A DNA stretch of 53,632 nucleotides from Nemertoderma westbladi (GCA_032718475.1 JAUCBJ010004845.1:1-53632); one strand, 5' to 3'; positions 1 to 11,363 are shown, numbered from the stretch's first letter. Numbers and translations: made by a program. The notes: generated by a model not told the origin, from the letters alone.

Positions 1-649
1 GATTAAATGAAATGATTTGGTGGATGCGTCGTCGCTGATTGGGAGTGGGATGATTTGATCGTAGCTGATTCCTTCCTCTTCCAGAAGATCCGATATCATC
101 TCCTTTGAGGCTGTGAGGTCAACTCGGCCGATGTATATGTGAGCCATTCTGGGTGGCCGCGCTGTTACTGGTTGATGCTGAGAACGGGCCGCCCGCAGCG
201 ATCCGCCGGCCTTCCTTCCCCTAGTTACAGTTGAGTTGGAAGCTGAATTAACGTTGCGATTACTGGGGGTCTCCTGAGAAGGATTAGTAACTGATGCCCA
301 TGCGGTTACAGTATTCGTTGGGTTAAACCGTTGTCGACGCGATGTCGACTCTGTCGACTGGAACTTCGGCTGCTGGGGCAGTTGTAAGGACTTGACTATA
401 GGTAGGTTTAGAAGTCCTTTGTCTATGAAGTTCGTCCTTAGCATGGATAGTTTCCATTCGGGAATTAGCTAGATCGGAGTTACTCTGCGACAGTTTGCCG
501 ATAGTTGTAACAAACAACATATTCATCCTCGACAAGCCATCGGCGAAGTTTCTTTCTTCTTCGGCAGAAACACTTTTCTTCAGCTTGATAGCCCTGATAA
601 GTTCTATTAGTTCCTGCTGGATATCTGTAAATTCCTTGGCGTCGGCCAT
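1..649 (-). pseudogene. Retroelement ORF1-like (gag-like) fragment, frameshifted
   Basis: Read on the minus strand, an ATG at 649 opens 108 codons (starts MADAKEFTDIQQELIELIRA) with a charged, helical N-terminal part and then a Ser/Thr/Pro-rich linker, ending at a stop at 323-325. The neighbouring frame continues without a stop from about 340 down to base 1. It contains a basic linker and then, from an internal Met at 147, MAHIYIGRVDLTASKEMISD and SFHLI at the very edge. That block resembles the small alpha/beta domain found at the end of many invertebrate non-LTR ORF1/gag-like proteins (family impression, not a search). One frameshift near 325-345, at a short GTCGAC repeat, separates the two halves. 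A 14-base A run lies directly upstream of the ATG on the coding strand. The rest of the element is beyond the left edge. Confidence 0.5.
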
Positions 650-1560
650 TTTTTTTTTTTTTTATACTAGCTAGTTTTTAAAAAGTTGAAAAAAATATGA
701 AAATAGGAAAATTGAAGAACTATTTCTGTTCCAGAATCTAATATTTAATATTCTAATAACTTTTAATATCTAATAATCTAATATTTAATATAATATATAA
801 TAGTAATTAAAGCTTTTTAGCTAGTAATTAAAACAAAATTTAATCTAAAAACTTAATCTGAAAATTTTGTCACACTTCTCTTATTCAGAATTCTAGAATC
901 TTTTTTCTTTACCATGGCGGACATTTTAAACATCTCTACTTATGCGCAATATGTTTAGTTACAATTCAAAACTCAATAATTCGCAGAACTTTCACTTTAA
1001 TAAAATCATAAAAAAGCCTTAAAAGCCTATTTTGTGTAATTCCGTAACGTAATGTTTGCAATTGTTGTTAAAAATAATAAATCCGAGGCAAATGGATTAA
1101 AACTAACGAAACCAATATGTTCTCTGATAATTTGTCTTACTATGCTCCACAAATTAAAGTTCATTTAAGTTATCTTCGAAACACCAGGTAACACTTTATC
1201 TGGGAAAACTCGTGCGAAATGTAATTCTGTAACGATGAAATTCATGAGTAGCTCAGAACTGTCTTTTTATTATGTATTTTTTTGGCGCCAACCTTATAAA
1301 TTCAAATTTTGCAGCATGCAACATTTAGGCTAATTTTGTACATTATTCCTTTTGATGATTTTGTTTAAAATTCTATATGTTTAGAACTTATGCATATTAT
1401 TTCATTGTTTTTACGTACTTGAATATATTAATATGAAGTTAAAGATTATCCCGCTTGCTGCTACTTTTATACTAAAGATTATCCCGCTTGCTGTTTACTT
1501 TTATACTCTCATTGCATTTCCCTAAATCAATTCCACTTAAAACAATAAATTTGTTGGTTT
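650..1560. other. AT-rich non-coding stretch with one short direct duplication
   Basis: No gene is seen. The only structure is a ~36-bp direct duplication at 1438-1508, in which AAAGATTATCCCGCTTGCTG followed by a TACTTTTATACT tail occurs twice. A short plus-strand reading frame with a good initiation context begins at 914 (ACCATGGCGGAC) but stops after 14 codons. Confidence 0.5.
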
Positions 1561-1740
1561 ATTATAGGTTTGTATATTATAGGTTTGTATATTATAGGTT
1601 TGTATATTATAGGTTTGTATATTATGGGTTTGTATATTATAGTTTTGTATATTATAGGTTTGTATATTATAGGTTTGTATATTATAGGTTTGTATATTAT
1701 AGGTTTGTATATTATAGGTTTGTATATTATAGGTTTGTAT
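1561..1740. repeat. 15-bp minisatellite, 12 copies
   Basis: The unit ATTATAGGTTTGTAT is repeated exactly 12 times over 180 bp with no length change. Only two units differ, one with GGG and one with GTTT in place of AGG/GGTTT. Because 15 is a multiple of three, several frames stay open through it (YYRFV repeats); these are by-products of the repeat, not proteins. Confidence 0.97.
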
Positions 1741-3679
1741 AATATATGGATGATATTGCTAACAAAATGATACTTTTCCTATGTAAAAAATAGCCTAATT
1801 ATTATTTTTAATAAAAACGGATGTATTTAAAATATTTACCATACAAGGCCAAATTAATGATAATCGTTAAACCATTGTATTGCTGTATTGATTGGTTAAG
1901 AAATAAATGATTTAGAATGTCACTTTAATAGTAGGAAGTGAAGTCAGAGGGGTTTCTAAATATCCATAGTGCTTCAATTATAGCAAGCTGCCATGTAAGA
2001 GGGGTGCAATGCCTAAGTAAGACATAACGCCATTCCCCTACCCTAATTTATTTTGCCAGCTTAGTTTACATTCGCTGAATTCCTCCAGCAGTTTATTGAT
2101 TAAAATTCAGTACGCCGAAGGGGTTGAATAAAGAGGGGGGTTTAGTGACTGGGGGAAACTCGATTAATGAGTACATTCAATAAACTGGATGCTGGAGGGG
2201 TGGGGTGGGGTGGGGGGGTTGGTTCGCGGATAATCAGTGACAATCTCTACATCCATTAACCTATTCAATATATCTCCCGGGCATACACTTCCCTTTGCTT
2301 AATGGTGAACTAATTACTTTAAACTATCTTTTTACTCTGATGACTTTCAATGGGTTAGATACGCCACTTGACATCCCTGGATTCACTTCATTAGACGACT
2401 CAGGAACAACATAATCAAAGAGCTCGTTTATTATTGAAAGTTGTTCTTTTTTTCTTGCAGTTTGATTGATTTTTCTTGCAGTTTGATTTTTCATGTAAGT
2501 TAATAATAAACAAATCTATGTGGAAATTTATACTTCTAGAAAACGAAATAAAGAAAATATACCAATTAAATTGTAGATGATTGCGGTATGTTGAAGTTGA
2601 TGTTCCTTACAGTATAGTTCCCCAAGCCAAGAGGGAATTGTCTTGGAGCAGCCAAGTCCTCACGATGTTAGTGGCCCAAGATTACGTGTTACCTATAGTA
2701 TTCATCAGACATTGCCACTAATAATATTTGCAGAATTCTAGTTTGTGTGAATGTAATCTCTATTTGGCATCTTTAATGGCCTCCCATGTGGGAATTATAT
2801 TATTATCTTCTCTATCAATGATAGAAATATTCCGACTGGCCTTGAGGCAGTCTGGTGTTTATGACATTGATGATATATGATATGGGTGAATGTGTCTGTG
2901 CCTCGGTGTGGCAGGGAGATTCTAGCGATCTTCCGGGAATATATGACATTAATCTGAAACTGAAATACTACACTACTGTACTCGAGGTACATTGAGTGAG
3001 TGGATTGAAATAAACCTGGGGCTATGGAATGTATATGGGGTCCCAACTGCCTTGACTGCCCAACTGCCCAGACTGCCTGAGTTTCGCTGTACAACTTTAC
3101 TTATTTTATATGTTTTTTGTTTAGGGTACGGACTATAAGTTTGCGTACAGACAGATCTGTATCACGTACAGTACTTAGTTCCAAAATAGACTTTTGCGAA
3201 CTTTGTTCCAATAGTTGCAAACTTTTCTACCAAAATACCCCGCCCCCCCCCATCCCTTCTAATAATTGGATGCCACAATAAAACAAAACTAAATTAGTCA
3301 GGAAAATTTCAAAGTAGTATAAAATTTACTAGATTTTTAAATACCGGCATAATAACAACTTTTATTGTACGATTACGATATTACGAATCGAATATATACC
3401 AACGGTCTGGGATGCTCTTTGTAGAGAATGGACAAGTTTCGTCCTGATCACCTCAAATTGCATTATCACACGGTGAAGTGTAGTAGTGTATTACTGCCCC
3501 GCCCCAGGTTGGTTTCTGGCCAATTTCTGGCCCGGATTTAACGGGCCAATTTAGCACAGATGAGTTCCTTCTAAAAAGTTTCCACTGCTTCCTAGTTGTC
3601 ATAACAACCCACCACATTAAATACTCAATAGTATACATTTAAATACAGTATGTACCGCATTATGTAGTTGAAATATAAA

Positions 3680-3815
3680 AGTTAATTGGAACATTTTAGT
3701 TAATTGGAACAAAGTTTGCATCCTATTTGAACAAAGTCCGTGTCTATAATTAATTGTAACATATTTCGCATCTATTGGAACAAGGTTCTCGTTTATTGGA
3801 ACAAAGTTCGCAGTT
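3680..3815. repeat. Degenerate tandem repeat (TTGGAACAAAGTTYGCA family)
   Basis: About six imperfect copies of a core reading (A)ATTGGAACAAAGTTCGCA are spaced 20-35 bp apart, with variants such as ATTTGAACAAAGTCCG and AATTGTAACATATTTCGCA. Period and sequence have drifted, so this looks like an old array. Confidence 0.6.
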
Positions 3816-3906
3816 GAACTAATGTCATGGGACACAGTACATGTAACCTTACTGTATGTTGCCAAAAAACATTGATAAAACATTGACTACAAGGTTGCCT
3901 TCAAAT

Positions 3907-3919
3907 CGCCACCTAGCGG
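3907..3919 (-). promoter_or_regulatory. CTCF-like motif (candidate)
   Basis: The plus strand reads CGCCACCTAGCGG, the reverse complement of CCGCTAGGTGGCG. This matches the AGGTGGCG core of bilaterian CTCF sites as I know them. The identical 13-mer occurs again at 33203-33215. Binding is inferred from sequence only. Confidence 0.3.
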
Positions 3920-4483
3920 CTGATAGGAATTATAGAAAACTGTCTGTGTAGGAATTGAAAATCATTTTAACCTTTCGCTTTTTAATGACAAGGTCTAACT
4001 AGATATACTAATTGGTTTTGTTGAATAGCCCCTAACTATTCTTGTAAACTGGTTTAATGCTTATGCAGTATTATTTATGCTTATGCTTATGCAGTGTGCA
4101 GATATGATTTCTGGCTCCATCCCAAATTTCGTACCAGTGATAAAATCCGTTCCCCTGTTACCATTTTTTAACGGAACGATCCTAAAATTGTAATAGTGCA
4201 ATAGTATTAATAATATAGGGACTAACTTAGATAAACATATTTTCAATATATTGTTATTTATGCTTCGCGCAGCCAACACAAACTGGAGAGTTTTTCGCGA
4301 TTTCGCCAAAATGTCATATTTCAAATGTATTTTTAAATTTGTTTCTCAATTTGCCGGAAAGTCCAGCGTGGGGAATGTTAATAATGTTAAAAAAATTCGT
4401 CAGGAGAGGTCAATTTGCCCTTCCTCCAGTGCGTGAGAAAAACTAGTCTTTTTAGGTTGGTAGGAATTTATACTGACTTATAT

Positions 4484-4835
4484 GTAATACACAGCCGTAC
4501 ATATACCGTACTGTAATACACAGCAGTACAACGCATACCGTACTGTAATACACAGCAGCACAGCGCATACCGTACTGTAATACACAGCAGCACAGCGCAT
4601 ACCGTACTGTAATACACAGCAGCACAGTGCATACCGTACTGTAATACACAACAGTAAAACGCATACCGTACTGTAATACACAGCAGCACAGCGCATACCG
4701 TACTGTAATACACAGCAGCACAGCGAATATCGTACTGTAATACACAGCAGCACAGCGCATACCGTACTGTAATACACAGCAGTACAGCGCATACAATACT
4801 GTAATACACAGCAGCACAGTGCATACCATACTGAA
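4484..4835. repeat. 32-bp minisatellite, 11 copies
   Basis: The anchor CCGTACTGTAATACACA (or a near variant) recurs at 4506, 4538, 4570, 4602, 4634, 4666, 4698, 4730, 4762, 4794 and 4826, always exactly 32 bp apart, with a partial unit before. Internal variants are CAGCGC, CAGTGC, CAACGC and AAACGC. Since 32 is not a multiple of three, all three minus-strand frames show rotating CCVLQYGMR-type peptides; these are artefacts. Confidence 0.97.
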
Positions 4836-5322
4836 TAGCATAGGATACAATGCTCGATTAACAAACGAAGCTTGGCATCGTGCATTACAACTTCGGTTGG
4901 CACATCCCAATAAAATACAGCTGTGGCTTGGATGGTTCGGATTTATTGTTTTTTATATTGAAATATCAATAATAATAATATCATATTATAATGATGATAA
5001 TGGGAACTCGACCGCAGCAGAGCAAACTGAAGGCGGCGTCGCACGCCCCTCAGAACACAGGAAAAACCTCGCTCCCTCAACGACTGGAGTTTGGCCACGA
5101 GGGCTCCGCGATGGGGTTGATGAGGACGCGGGACGCAGGACACCAAACACCATCTTGGTACTCGCGAACGGAGTATAAGACATCCGCCGGTACAGTATAT
5201 AGTTTGAAATGTAATTCAACTACAATTGTTATTATACGGTCGGTGTACAATTTATTGTAATTGAGTAACTATTATCTTACATTAATGCAATTAAATAAAT
5301 ATAGGCCTATGGTTTACACATA
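4836..5322. other. GC-rich island, origin unknown
   Basis: About 5007-5195 is clearly richer in G+C than its surroundings and has open frames on both strands (plus: a 119-codon frame ending at 5178; minus: frames at 4943-5146 and 4986-5219). The plus frame contains GVWPRGLRDGVDEDAGRRTP. I recognise no domain. It could be a captured exon, a rearranged repeat or a structural-RNA remnant; none can be chosen from the sequence alone. Confidence 0.3.
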
Positions 5323-6535
5323 GATAGATAGATTTATTTATTCATTATGTAAAAACAATAACAAATACACCAAACAATGTATAAAGGTATTGTCCAACAT
5401 AACATAGGATTACCCCTAAAGCTTTGCAGCTTATTTCCAAATACAATATTACACTACGCTAACCTAAAACCAATATAAAACGTAATTACACTATGTACAT
5501 GCACAACTTTACCAAAAGCGTGACAATGCCCGACTCAACGATAAAGATGTAATTTACAGAACAATTTATTATAAAACGTATTTACAGTATAAATAGTAAA
5601 TAATTAATAAACTAATAACTTACTGTAGGACTATTGTACCTATTTTTACATTGCACACGGAGGTGAGATTTAACTGCAGATTTAAAAGAATGTTGATTAT
5701 TTAGGTTTTTAATTTCATTAGGCAGAGCGTTCCAATTTTTAATACCGTCAAAAAAGAAAGTATCAGATTCGAAGGATTTACAATTCGGGAGGTAAAAGTT
5801 TGAAGCACTAGCTCTGGTACTGTAAGAGTGTGTATCGCGCACTCTGTTGAATTTTTGTTTTAGGTAATTGGGACACTTACCATTATACACTTTATGCACA
5901 TGGTTAAGGCCTATAGCTGCTTAACTCTACTATCTTATTTAAGTAGTCCAGATTCAGAAAAGTCATCTGGAGTTAGGTGGTGCCTAGGTTTGTAGTCTTT
6001 AATAAATCGTACTACTTTATTCTGAGCTACTTGTAATTTACATTTAAGCTGTTTGGTTAAGCCTTCATACCAAGAAGAGCACGCATAGTCCATGTGACAC
6101 TGTATTAAAGAAGTGCAAAGTAACTTGCGGGAGTCGGTGTTTAAACTATTTTTATTTCTGTATAGAAACCTAAGCCTACTGTTAACTTTCGAGAAAATAT
6201 TTTTCACTGTGCTTTCTCCTGATAAGCAGTTATCCAATGTGGCGCCTAAATATTTAACTTCCTTTTTATTTTCAATCTTATGTCCATTACTAGTGACTTC
6301 AAACTTTGTTACCTTCTTTAACTTTCTTTTGGAACCAAACAAAATACTTTCAGTCTTACCGTAGTGAATGGATAGCTTATTATCAACCAACCACTCATTA
6401 CAGGATTCTAGAACTGCACTTAACTTTTGGGAAATATGGATAGGATCTTTATGAGAGAAAATAAGAGCACTGTCGTCGGCATATAAAATGAGTTTAAAAT
6501 CATTTACATAGCATACAAAAAGCAGTTTACAACTA
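5323..6535 (-). mobile_element. 5'-truncated LINE (CR1/L2-like group)
   Basis: The minus-strand element spans the last part of a reverse transcriptase, a ~270-bp 3' UTR and a terminal run of TCTATCTATCTA-type short repeats at about 5325-5340. Such tails are usual for the CR1/L2 group of non-LTR retrotransposons. The 5' break at about 6530 lies just upstream of the YADD motif, as expected from incomplete reverse transcription. Confidence 0.8.
5612..6530 (-). pseudogene. LINE reverse transcriptase, C-terminal part, broken
   Basis: Starting near 6530, the minus strand reads LFVCYVNDFKLILYADDSAL, which includes the catalytic YADD box. VDNKLSIHYGKTESILFG and VKYLGATLDN follow, then the thumb/C-terminal region LCTSLIQCHMDYACSSWYEG. 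An in-frame stop at about 5935 follows SGLLK. A frameshift then moves the reading into the frame that gives GLNHVHKVYNGKCPNYLKQ and NWNALPNEIKNLN, ending at 5612. A few residues between YVND and KLILYADD are missing relative to the usual family pattern. The copy is dead: truncated, one stop, one frameshift. The role of the intact protein is target-primed reverse transcription of LINE RNA. Confidence 0.88.
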
Positions 6536-7459
6536 AATTAAATAATTTTTTTTTAATTTACAAAATTAAAAAAATGTTTTTTATCTGTTTTATAGTTTGA
6601 TAGAAGGGCTTTAATATGGTGACATCGGTTTTCACCATAGAAATATTTTCTGACCACAAAACAGCACTTTTGAACTACAGTATTTATGGGAGATATTCAC
6701 GACTCTGTATAAAACAACCTTTTTCTCAGTTTGTCGATTTTGAATATCTTCATCACTAAATTCGCTTCTACTTTTTTATTTTTTACTCAATTGTCATCAA
6801 ACATATAATAAAATGTTGAGCAGCTTTAGGGTTTTTAGGGGTTATAGCTAGAATAATTGTGAGTATTGGTTTGGTAAAACACGGCCATTTGGACACTCTA
6901 GAACCGATTTTGTAACTATTACCCTTTGTCTATCACAAATATATGATTCCCAAAATATTGCCCGATAATATTAAAACGCCCATATATTTTTCCAAAAAAA
7001 TAATTTAATGCTGGAATTTTCCTAGAATATAGCCTTCATATCTATGCTTATTGTGCCAATCTCTTGAACCGAGAACTTCAATCCAGTAGTTGGTTGGAAT
7101 TACTGATCCTTAAACATGATATATTTTACATTGCCTCAAAATTGATACAATTATTGAAAAAAAATCGACCTGCACAAAAAGTGCAAAATTTTTCGAACAA
7201 ACGGATTATGAATCTATCCATACTCAATTTTTCAATGTAAAAGATCACAGATCCAAAGATTACGAAGCTCTGTTGACAAGCGGATTTATGCAGCCTATAC
7301 TCCTTCGATAAATTTCATGTAATAATAATTGTTGATAATTATTGATAATATTTGGAAACTAAATGCGAATATTTTAGAATGGGACGAACCAACTCTTTTA
7401 TGTAAGTGGCACTTTGCTTTCTTGACAATGTTGGTTTCTAATGCCTACCAGTTTGTAAG
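6536..7459. other. AT-rich non-coding stretch, nothing recognised
   Basis: No open frame with domain content, no tandem repeat and no inverted repeat were seen. Confidence 0.45.
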
Positions 7460-7461
7460 TA

Positions 7462-8298
7462 CCGGGTGTTCCATAATGATTGACCCACCCCCCCCCCCCC
7501 CCTGGCCAGCAAAAACTGCCAGACATGTACTTTAGTGTAATATATCATTCGAAAGATAATTTAATTCTGAGCTGGCATGCAAAAATTTAGGGTCCAATAC
7601 AAAAGTATACAAATTTTATAGGCAATTCTTTAAACCTATCTTACTTTCCAATATTTGCATTAATCACAATTAAAAAAAAATATAATTTATCCAGCGTTAG
7701 TCATCAGCTTTGCAGGTTGCAGGCCTGTTTAAACAGATATTACTGCCTGACTTTTGCTGTATTGCAATATATTACAGTATTCAGTTACCGGTATTAGTGT
7801 TTCTTTGGTAATTTTACTGAATTAGGCCTATCAGAAGTAATTAAAATGACAAGTTCCAGTGCAATCTTCAATGACTCTGAAGAAAAACGTATGGTTGACA
7901 GGATCAGAGATGTTACTTTTAGAGAGGGTCGTGATTCTGTGGCATAATCAAAACTGAACTCAAACCAAAACGGCCCTTTTAAGGGCCAACATCCTTTGCC
8001 ACTATCGAGAAGCTCCCCGTGATGCAAAGGGGAAACTGGCTGTAAAGCTGATGACTAAAGCTGTATAAATTATATTTTTTTAATTGTGGTTAAATAAAAA
8101 ATAATGAAAAATAAGATTGTTTTAAAGAATAGCCTATAAAATTTTTATACTTTTTTATTGGACCCTAAATTCTTGCATGCAAGCTCAGAATTAAATTCTC
8201 ATTCGAATGATATATTATACTAAGGTGCGTGTCTGGCAGTTTTAGCTGGCCAGGGGGGGGGGGGGGGGGGGGGGTGGCAATCATTATGGAACACCCGG
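7462..8298. mobile_element. TA-flanked inverted-repeat transposon (Tc1/mariner-like, non-autonomous)
   Basis: The ends are exact mirror images: TA then CCGGGTGTTCCATAATGATTG at the left (7460 on), and its reverse complement ending in TA at 8300. The arms are about 254 bp (7462-7715) and 258 bp (8041-8298) and match along almost their whole length. Each arm holds a homopolymer: C15 at 7488-7502 and G22 at 8253-8274. The ~325-bp centre is too short for a transposase. TA flanks and the CCGGGTGT terminus fit a Tc1/mariner-type MITE; the superfamily is inferred. Confidence 0.78.
7846..7947 (+). other. 33-codon open frame inside the TA-flanked element
   Basis: An ATG in an A-rich context opens a 33-residue frame beginning MTSSSAIFNDSEEKRMVDRI and ending at TAA. 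Composition is protein-like (acidic/basic alternation). It may be a remnant of a transposase N-terminus or chance; no domain is recognisable. Confidence 0.2.
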
Positions 8299-8302
8299 TA
8301 CA

Positions 8303-9410
8303 TGTATTTGTGCTTTGTTCCTTCCTATGTGCATCATTTTGCACTTGTCATTTTTAAATATCACCACAATACGATTCATTTGTAAAGGTTAAGGAGGTTG
8401 TTTTAGAGGGACCCGTAAGTTAGGTATGGGGTGTGGAAAATGTAAATCATATAACATATCATTTAGATACAAAATCATAAATCACACAAAAAATATCGAT
8501 TTGAAAATGATCCAAAATCATAAACAAAAGCAAAACGCAAAGCGGTCGATATATAAACTAGCCTAATGGTCCTCAGATTCACACCACTAACATAATTTTA
8601 TCTTTAATGCTACTTTCAGTACTCTAATTGGTTAATAAATGAATGAATCTGATAATGTTACAAGAATAGCATTATGCACTGTGTATTTGAATGTTGTTTA
8701 AATCCTTGTCATTGTTCGAATATATGTAAGTTTTATTAGGAAGGAAGGTATTTGGCACAACCATCAGCTACTGGATTCAGTTCAGGGTATTTATTGGCAT
8801 TCTACCTTGCTAATGATTTCCTGGTGTGCCTTGCCTGTCCGTTTCCATTACAGAAATAGAAGCTTCATGAGGGAGATAGATTAAGCCAATTTCCTTCTTG
8901 GAAATCACTCGTTAATTGCACATGATGCTGGGCTATATAGGGAGTCAGTAGGAGATGCCCTTGATTGATTGGTCGTTTTCCATCCTAATTAAGAATTTTA
9001 TTTGGCAGTTGAATCATTACTTTACTGGCAGGCTTTAAGGTATTAAGATAGGGCTGATCCCCCAACTTATAGGTTTAAGTCGAATAGCAGTAGATCAGAA
9101 ATGGGAACAATTTATGTCCAAGTTGAATGAATGACCAAAGATTTCGTGGACTAACGAAATAATACATGTTTTTTTTAACACGTTTTTCATGTCTAATAAA
9201 CAATACATGTTTTTTTCTTTCTACTTAACATGGGTTTCCTATTGTACTATTCTACCGGGTAGATTTGACATTGATAATGTTTGATGGTATTAAATTAATT
9301 GAATTTGTGGTGTTAAATGAAGTCCGAAAGCAGCAACCCTTTATTGCGATTGTATTTGTAATTACTAAGTAGTGTATGTGCAGTATTGGAAGAGAAAATA
9401 TAATTCAATA
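8303..9410. other. AT-rich non-coding stretch, nothing recognised
   Basis: I looked specifically for further TRPC exons on the minus strand here (transmembrane, pore and TRP-box patterns) and found none. Confidence 0.4.
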
Positions 9411-9626
9411 TGCTCCCCATAGCGAAAAATATCAACCGGCCCTATTGGGGCTCGAACCCGGTACCTAGGTTTCAAACTTCTGGTTATCATCAGCCGGGTG
9501 AGTGTACTGAGCTACCAGACCGGATGAATATTTCGCTATGGAGTGGGAGATCATATTTAGGCCAACTAAATAATAGTATAATAGTTATTCTTTGAGGCAT
9601 GTTGATATTTTTCGCTATGGAGAGCA
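9411..9626. repeat. Inverted-repeat element enclosing a tRNA-like sequence
   Basis: A 26-bp arm at 9411-9436 (TGCTCCCCATAGCGAAAAAT then ATCAAC) is matched by its reverse complement at 9601-9626 with one mismatch. A third, partial copy (ATATTTCGCTATGGAG) lies at about 9528-9543, directly after the tRNA-like part. The unit is about 216 bp. Confidence 0.75.
9436..9524 (-). ncRNA. tRNA-like sequence (probable SINE head, not a functional tRNA)
   Basis: The minus strand reads GGTCTGGTAGCTCAGTACAC, an A-box, and 55-60 bases later GGGTTCGAGCCCC, a B-box. The T-stem pairs only in three positions and the acceptor arms (GGTCTGG against TAGGGCC) pair imperfectly with several G-U. This argues for a tRNA-derived SINE or pseudo-tRNA with intact polymerase III promoter boxes rather than a working tRNA. 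Confidence 0.55.
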
Positions 9627-9732
9627 TTATCATATTGTCTTATTTACATTGTATATTTAATACACCGCGTCACTCACCTAACAACAATTCACTTATTATT
9701 ATTAGAAAATATAATTAGCACATCAATTTTTG

Positions 9733-10070
9733 CATACTACTTTAGGATGGGCTATGGTGTATAAGTCTGAGTGGTCCACAGCACCCATTCCCATACTACT
9801 TTAGGATGGGCTATGGTGTACAAGACTGAGTGGTCCACAGCACCAATTCCCATACTACTTTAGGATGGGCTATGGTGTACAAGACTGATTGGTCCACATC
9901 ACCAATTACCATACACCATAGTACTTAGGATGGGCTATGGTGTATAAGACTGAGTGGTCCACAGCACCCATTCCCATACACCATACTACTTTAGGATGGG
10001 CTATGGTGTATAAGACTGAGTGGTCCACAGCACCCATTCCCATACTACTTTAGGATGGCCATACACCATA
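9733..10070. repeat. 59-bp minisatellite, about 5.5 copies
   Basis: Units beginning CATACTACTTTAGGATGGGC start at 9733, 9792, 9851, 9910, 9975 and 10041. The first three intervals are exactly 59 bp. Later copies carry an extra CATACAC, so the fourth interval is 65. Within each unit ATGGTGTA faces TACACCAT in some copies, giving short inverted repeats. Confidence 0.93.
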
Positions 10071-10268
10071 CAACTCCTTACAGTCCATACACTGCATGCA
10101 CCTCTAACCAACCACTTTACTTTAGATCTTGAGCCTAATTTTTGTTCCACCTATTAGAGGGGTGATAATAAGTGTTTATTGATGAATTTATACTAATTAG
10201 TTTATTGGAAGTATTATTAATTCCGAGAGTAATCAATTACCTTCACTCATTCATAACAAATCACTTAC

Positions 10269-10480
10269 CAGTGATGAAGCATCTTCATAAATGGAGTTCG
10301 TATAAATTTTCCAAGGCGAGATTGTGGGAATAGGGTGTAAAGTACACCTTGTAGTGGGAAGAATATGACAAATGCAAGAGGTAGACATATTCGAATAATC
10401 ATGTGCATCTGGCGAAAACCAGGAATTCCGCTGTACCAAACAGAAGCAAGCAATTGCTGACAGTGAGGATTTGCGACGAA
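10269..10480 (-). CDS. TRPC-family channel, exon with pre-S1/S1 region (fourth exon seen)
   Basis: This minus-strand exon starts after a strong acceptor (TTATTCTTTCAG) at 10480, reading FVANPHCQQLLASVWYSGIP, the TRPC signature that follows YEQKE. It continues through IRICLPLAFVIFFPLQGVLY, a hydrophobic segment at the start of the membrane domain, and SRLGKFIRTPFMKMLHH. It ends at 10269 before a consensus donor (TG|GTAAGTGA). The 212-nt length leaves phase 2, so the next exon supplies one base to complete a codon. With the upstream exons it forms about residues 393-463. The next exon (S1-S2 onward) was searched for down to base 1 and not found. The remaining channel (S2-S6, pore, TRP box, C-terminus) must lie further left or in sequence I did not recognise. 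Confidence 0.9.
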
Positions 10481-11363
10481 CTGAAAGAATAATATATAAA
10501 ATATATCATTTAATTTTAAAATTGTATAAAGCTCGATAGTTGCTAGTATGTCGATAGCTCGTTAATTGCTCAATAGTATAAAATGTAATATAAATAATAT
10601 TTTCAGTAGTAATCCGCTTGTTACTTAATAAATAACAATATATATATTTAATATGGAAATTCGGATGTGGTGACAAAAATATTCTAACACACGATTGTAG
10701 AGAGAACATAATACATGGCCATGTTTATAAAATAAGTGAACAATAAAAATAAACAGGTTAAAATATAAATCAATATAAGTATTAATTAATCATAACATGA
10801 TTATCAAGTCGTCAGCCGAGGTGTGGGTTGGGTGGGGGTTGGCTATTCTAAAAAGATGATAGTACCTCAATACTTTGACTCTATGCGGCTTATGAGTGGT
10901 AGTGGGTCTATCTTCAATTTCATTTTTGGCCTTAGTTTTTGTGCTACCTCAGTTTTTTCCACTGGTTATAGACGGCGCTGACTTCACATTCAGTTGGATT
11001 TCTCTTATTGGTCCACATTATTACTAGATGGCTCCTTCGCTATTGCACTACAATCATAATGCAGTTAAGCGAATGTGGAAAATTTTTTCCTCTTTCTATT
11101 TTTGTGAACTGCTGCAGAAAATGATCGAATAAAATCTACCTTACAGCATAATTTTCATTCTACAGAAAAGTCTGATTACTAGTAAGCTGTGCCTAATTGG
11201 ATTGAATTGATAGTTTTCAATTTAGGTTTTATTGTTTGTTTGTTTTATTAATAACTCAAATCGATCAACCAGGTAGTTAAAGAATTAGAAACTAAAAGGA
11301 TAATTTGGGGGTCTTGTAAAGATTAGTTTCAGATATAGAAATTATTGCAATATCTAAACTTAC
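10481..11363 (-). other. Intron of the TRPC-type gene
   Basis: 883-bp intron between the FVANPHC exon and the YEQKE exon; donor GAG|GTAAGTTTAG at its 5' end, polypyrimidine tract TTATTCTTTCAG at its 3' end. It is AT-rich and nothing else was recognised in it. Confidence 0.8.

Larger units (their letters stand above)
1741..4483. other. Non-coding region with degenerate short repeats
   Basis: No convincing gene is seen. Items noted: a G-rich stretch at 2196-2222 (GGGGTGGGG type); a direct repeat of TTTTCTTGCAGTTTGATT at about 2450-2490; a degenerate array of ATTGGAACAAAGTTCGCA-like units at 3680-3815; and a 13-bp CTCF-like motif at 3907-3919. The minus-strand frame at 2795-3094 shows no recognisable domain. 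Confidence 0.5.

Noticed and set aside
914-958. Short ORF with good start context (ACCATGGCGGAC)
   Set aside because: Stops after 14 codons; no supporting signal.
1488-1770. Tyr/Phe-Val and Ile-Gly-Leu repeat proteins
   Set aside because: By-products of the 15-bp minisatellite.
4452-4910. Three overlapping Cys-rich minus-strand proteins
   Set aside because: All three frames show the same rotating peptide because the 32-bp unit shifts frame each copy; this is a repeat artefact.
8640-9060. Missing TRPC exon in the region left of the last exon
   Set aside because: I checked the minus strand for S2-S6, pore and TRP-box patterns and saw stops and no matching text.
9436-9524. Functional tRNA gene
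   Set aside because: Acceptor and T stems have too many mismatches; treated as a SINE head or pseudo-tRNA.
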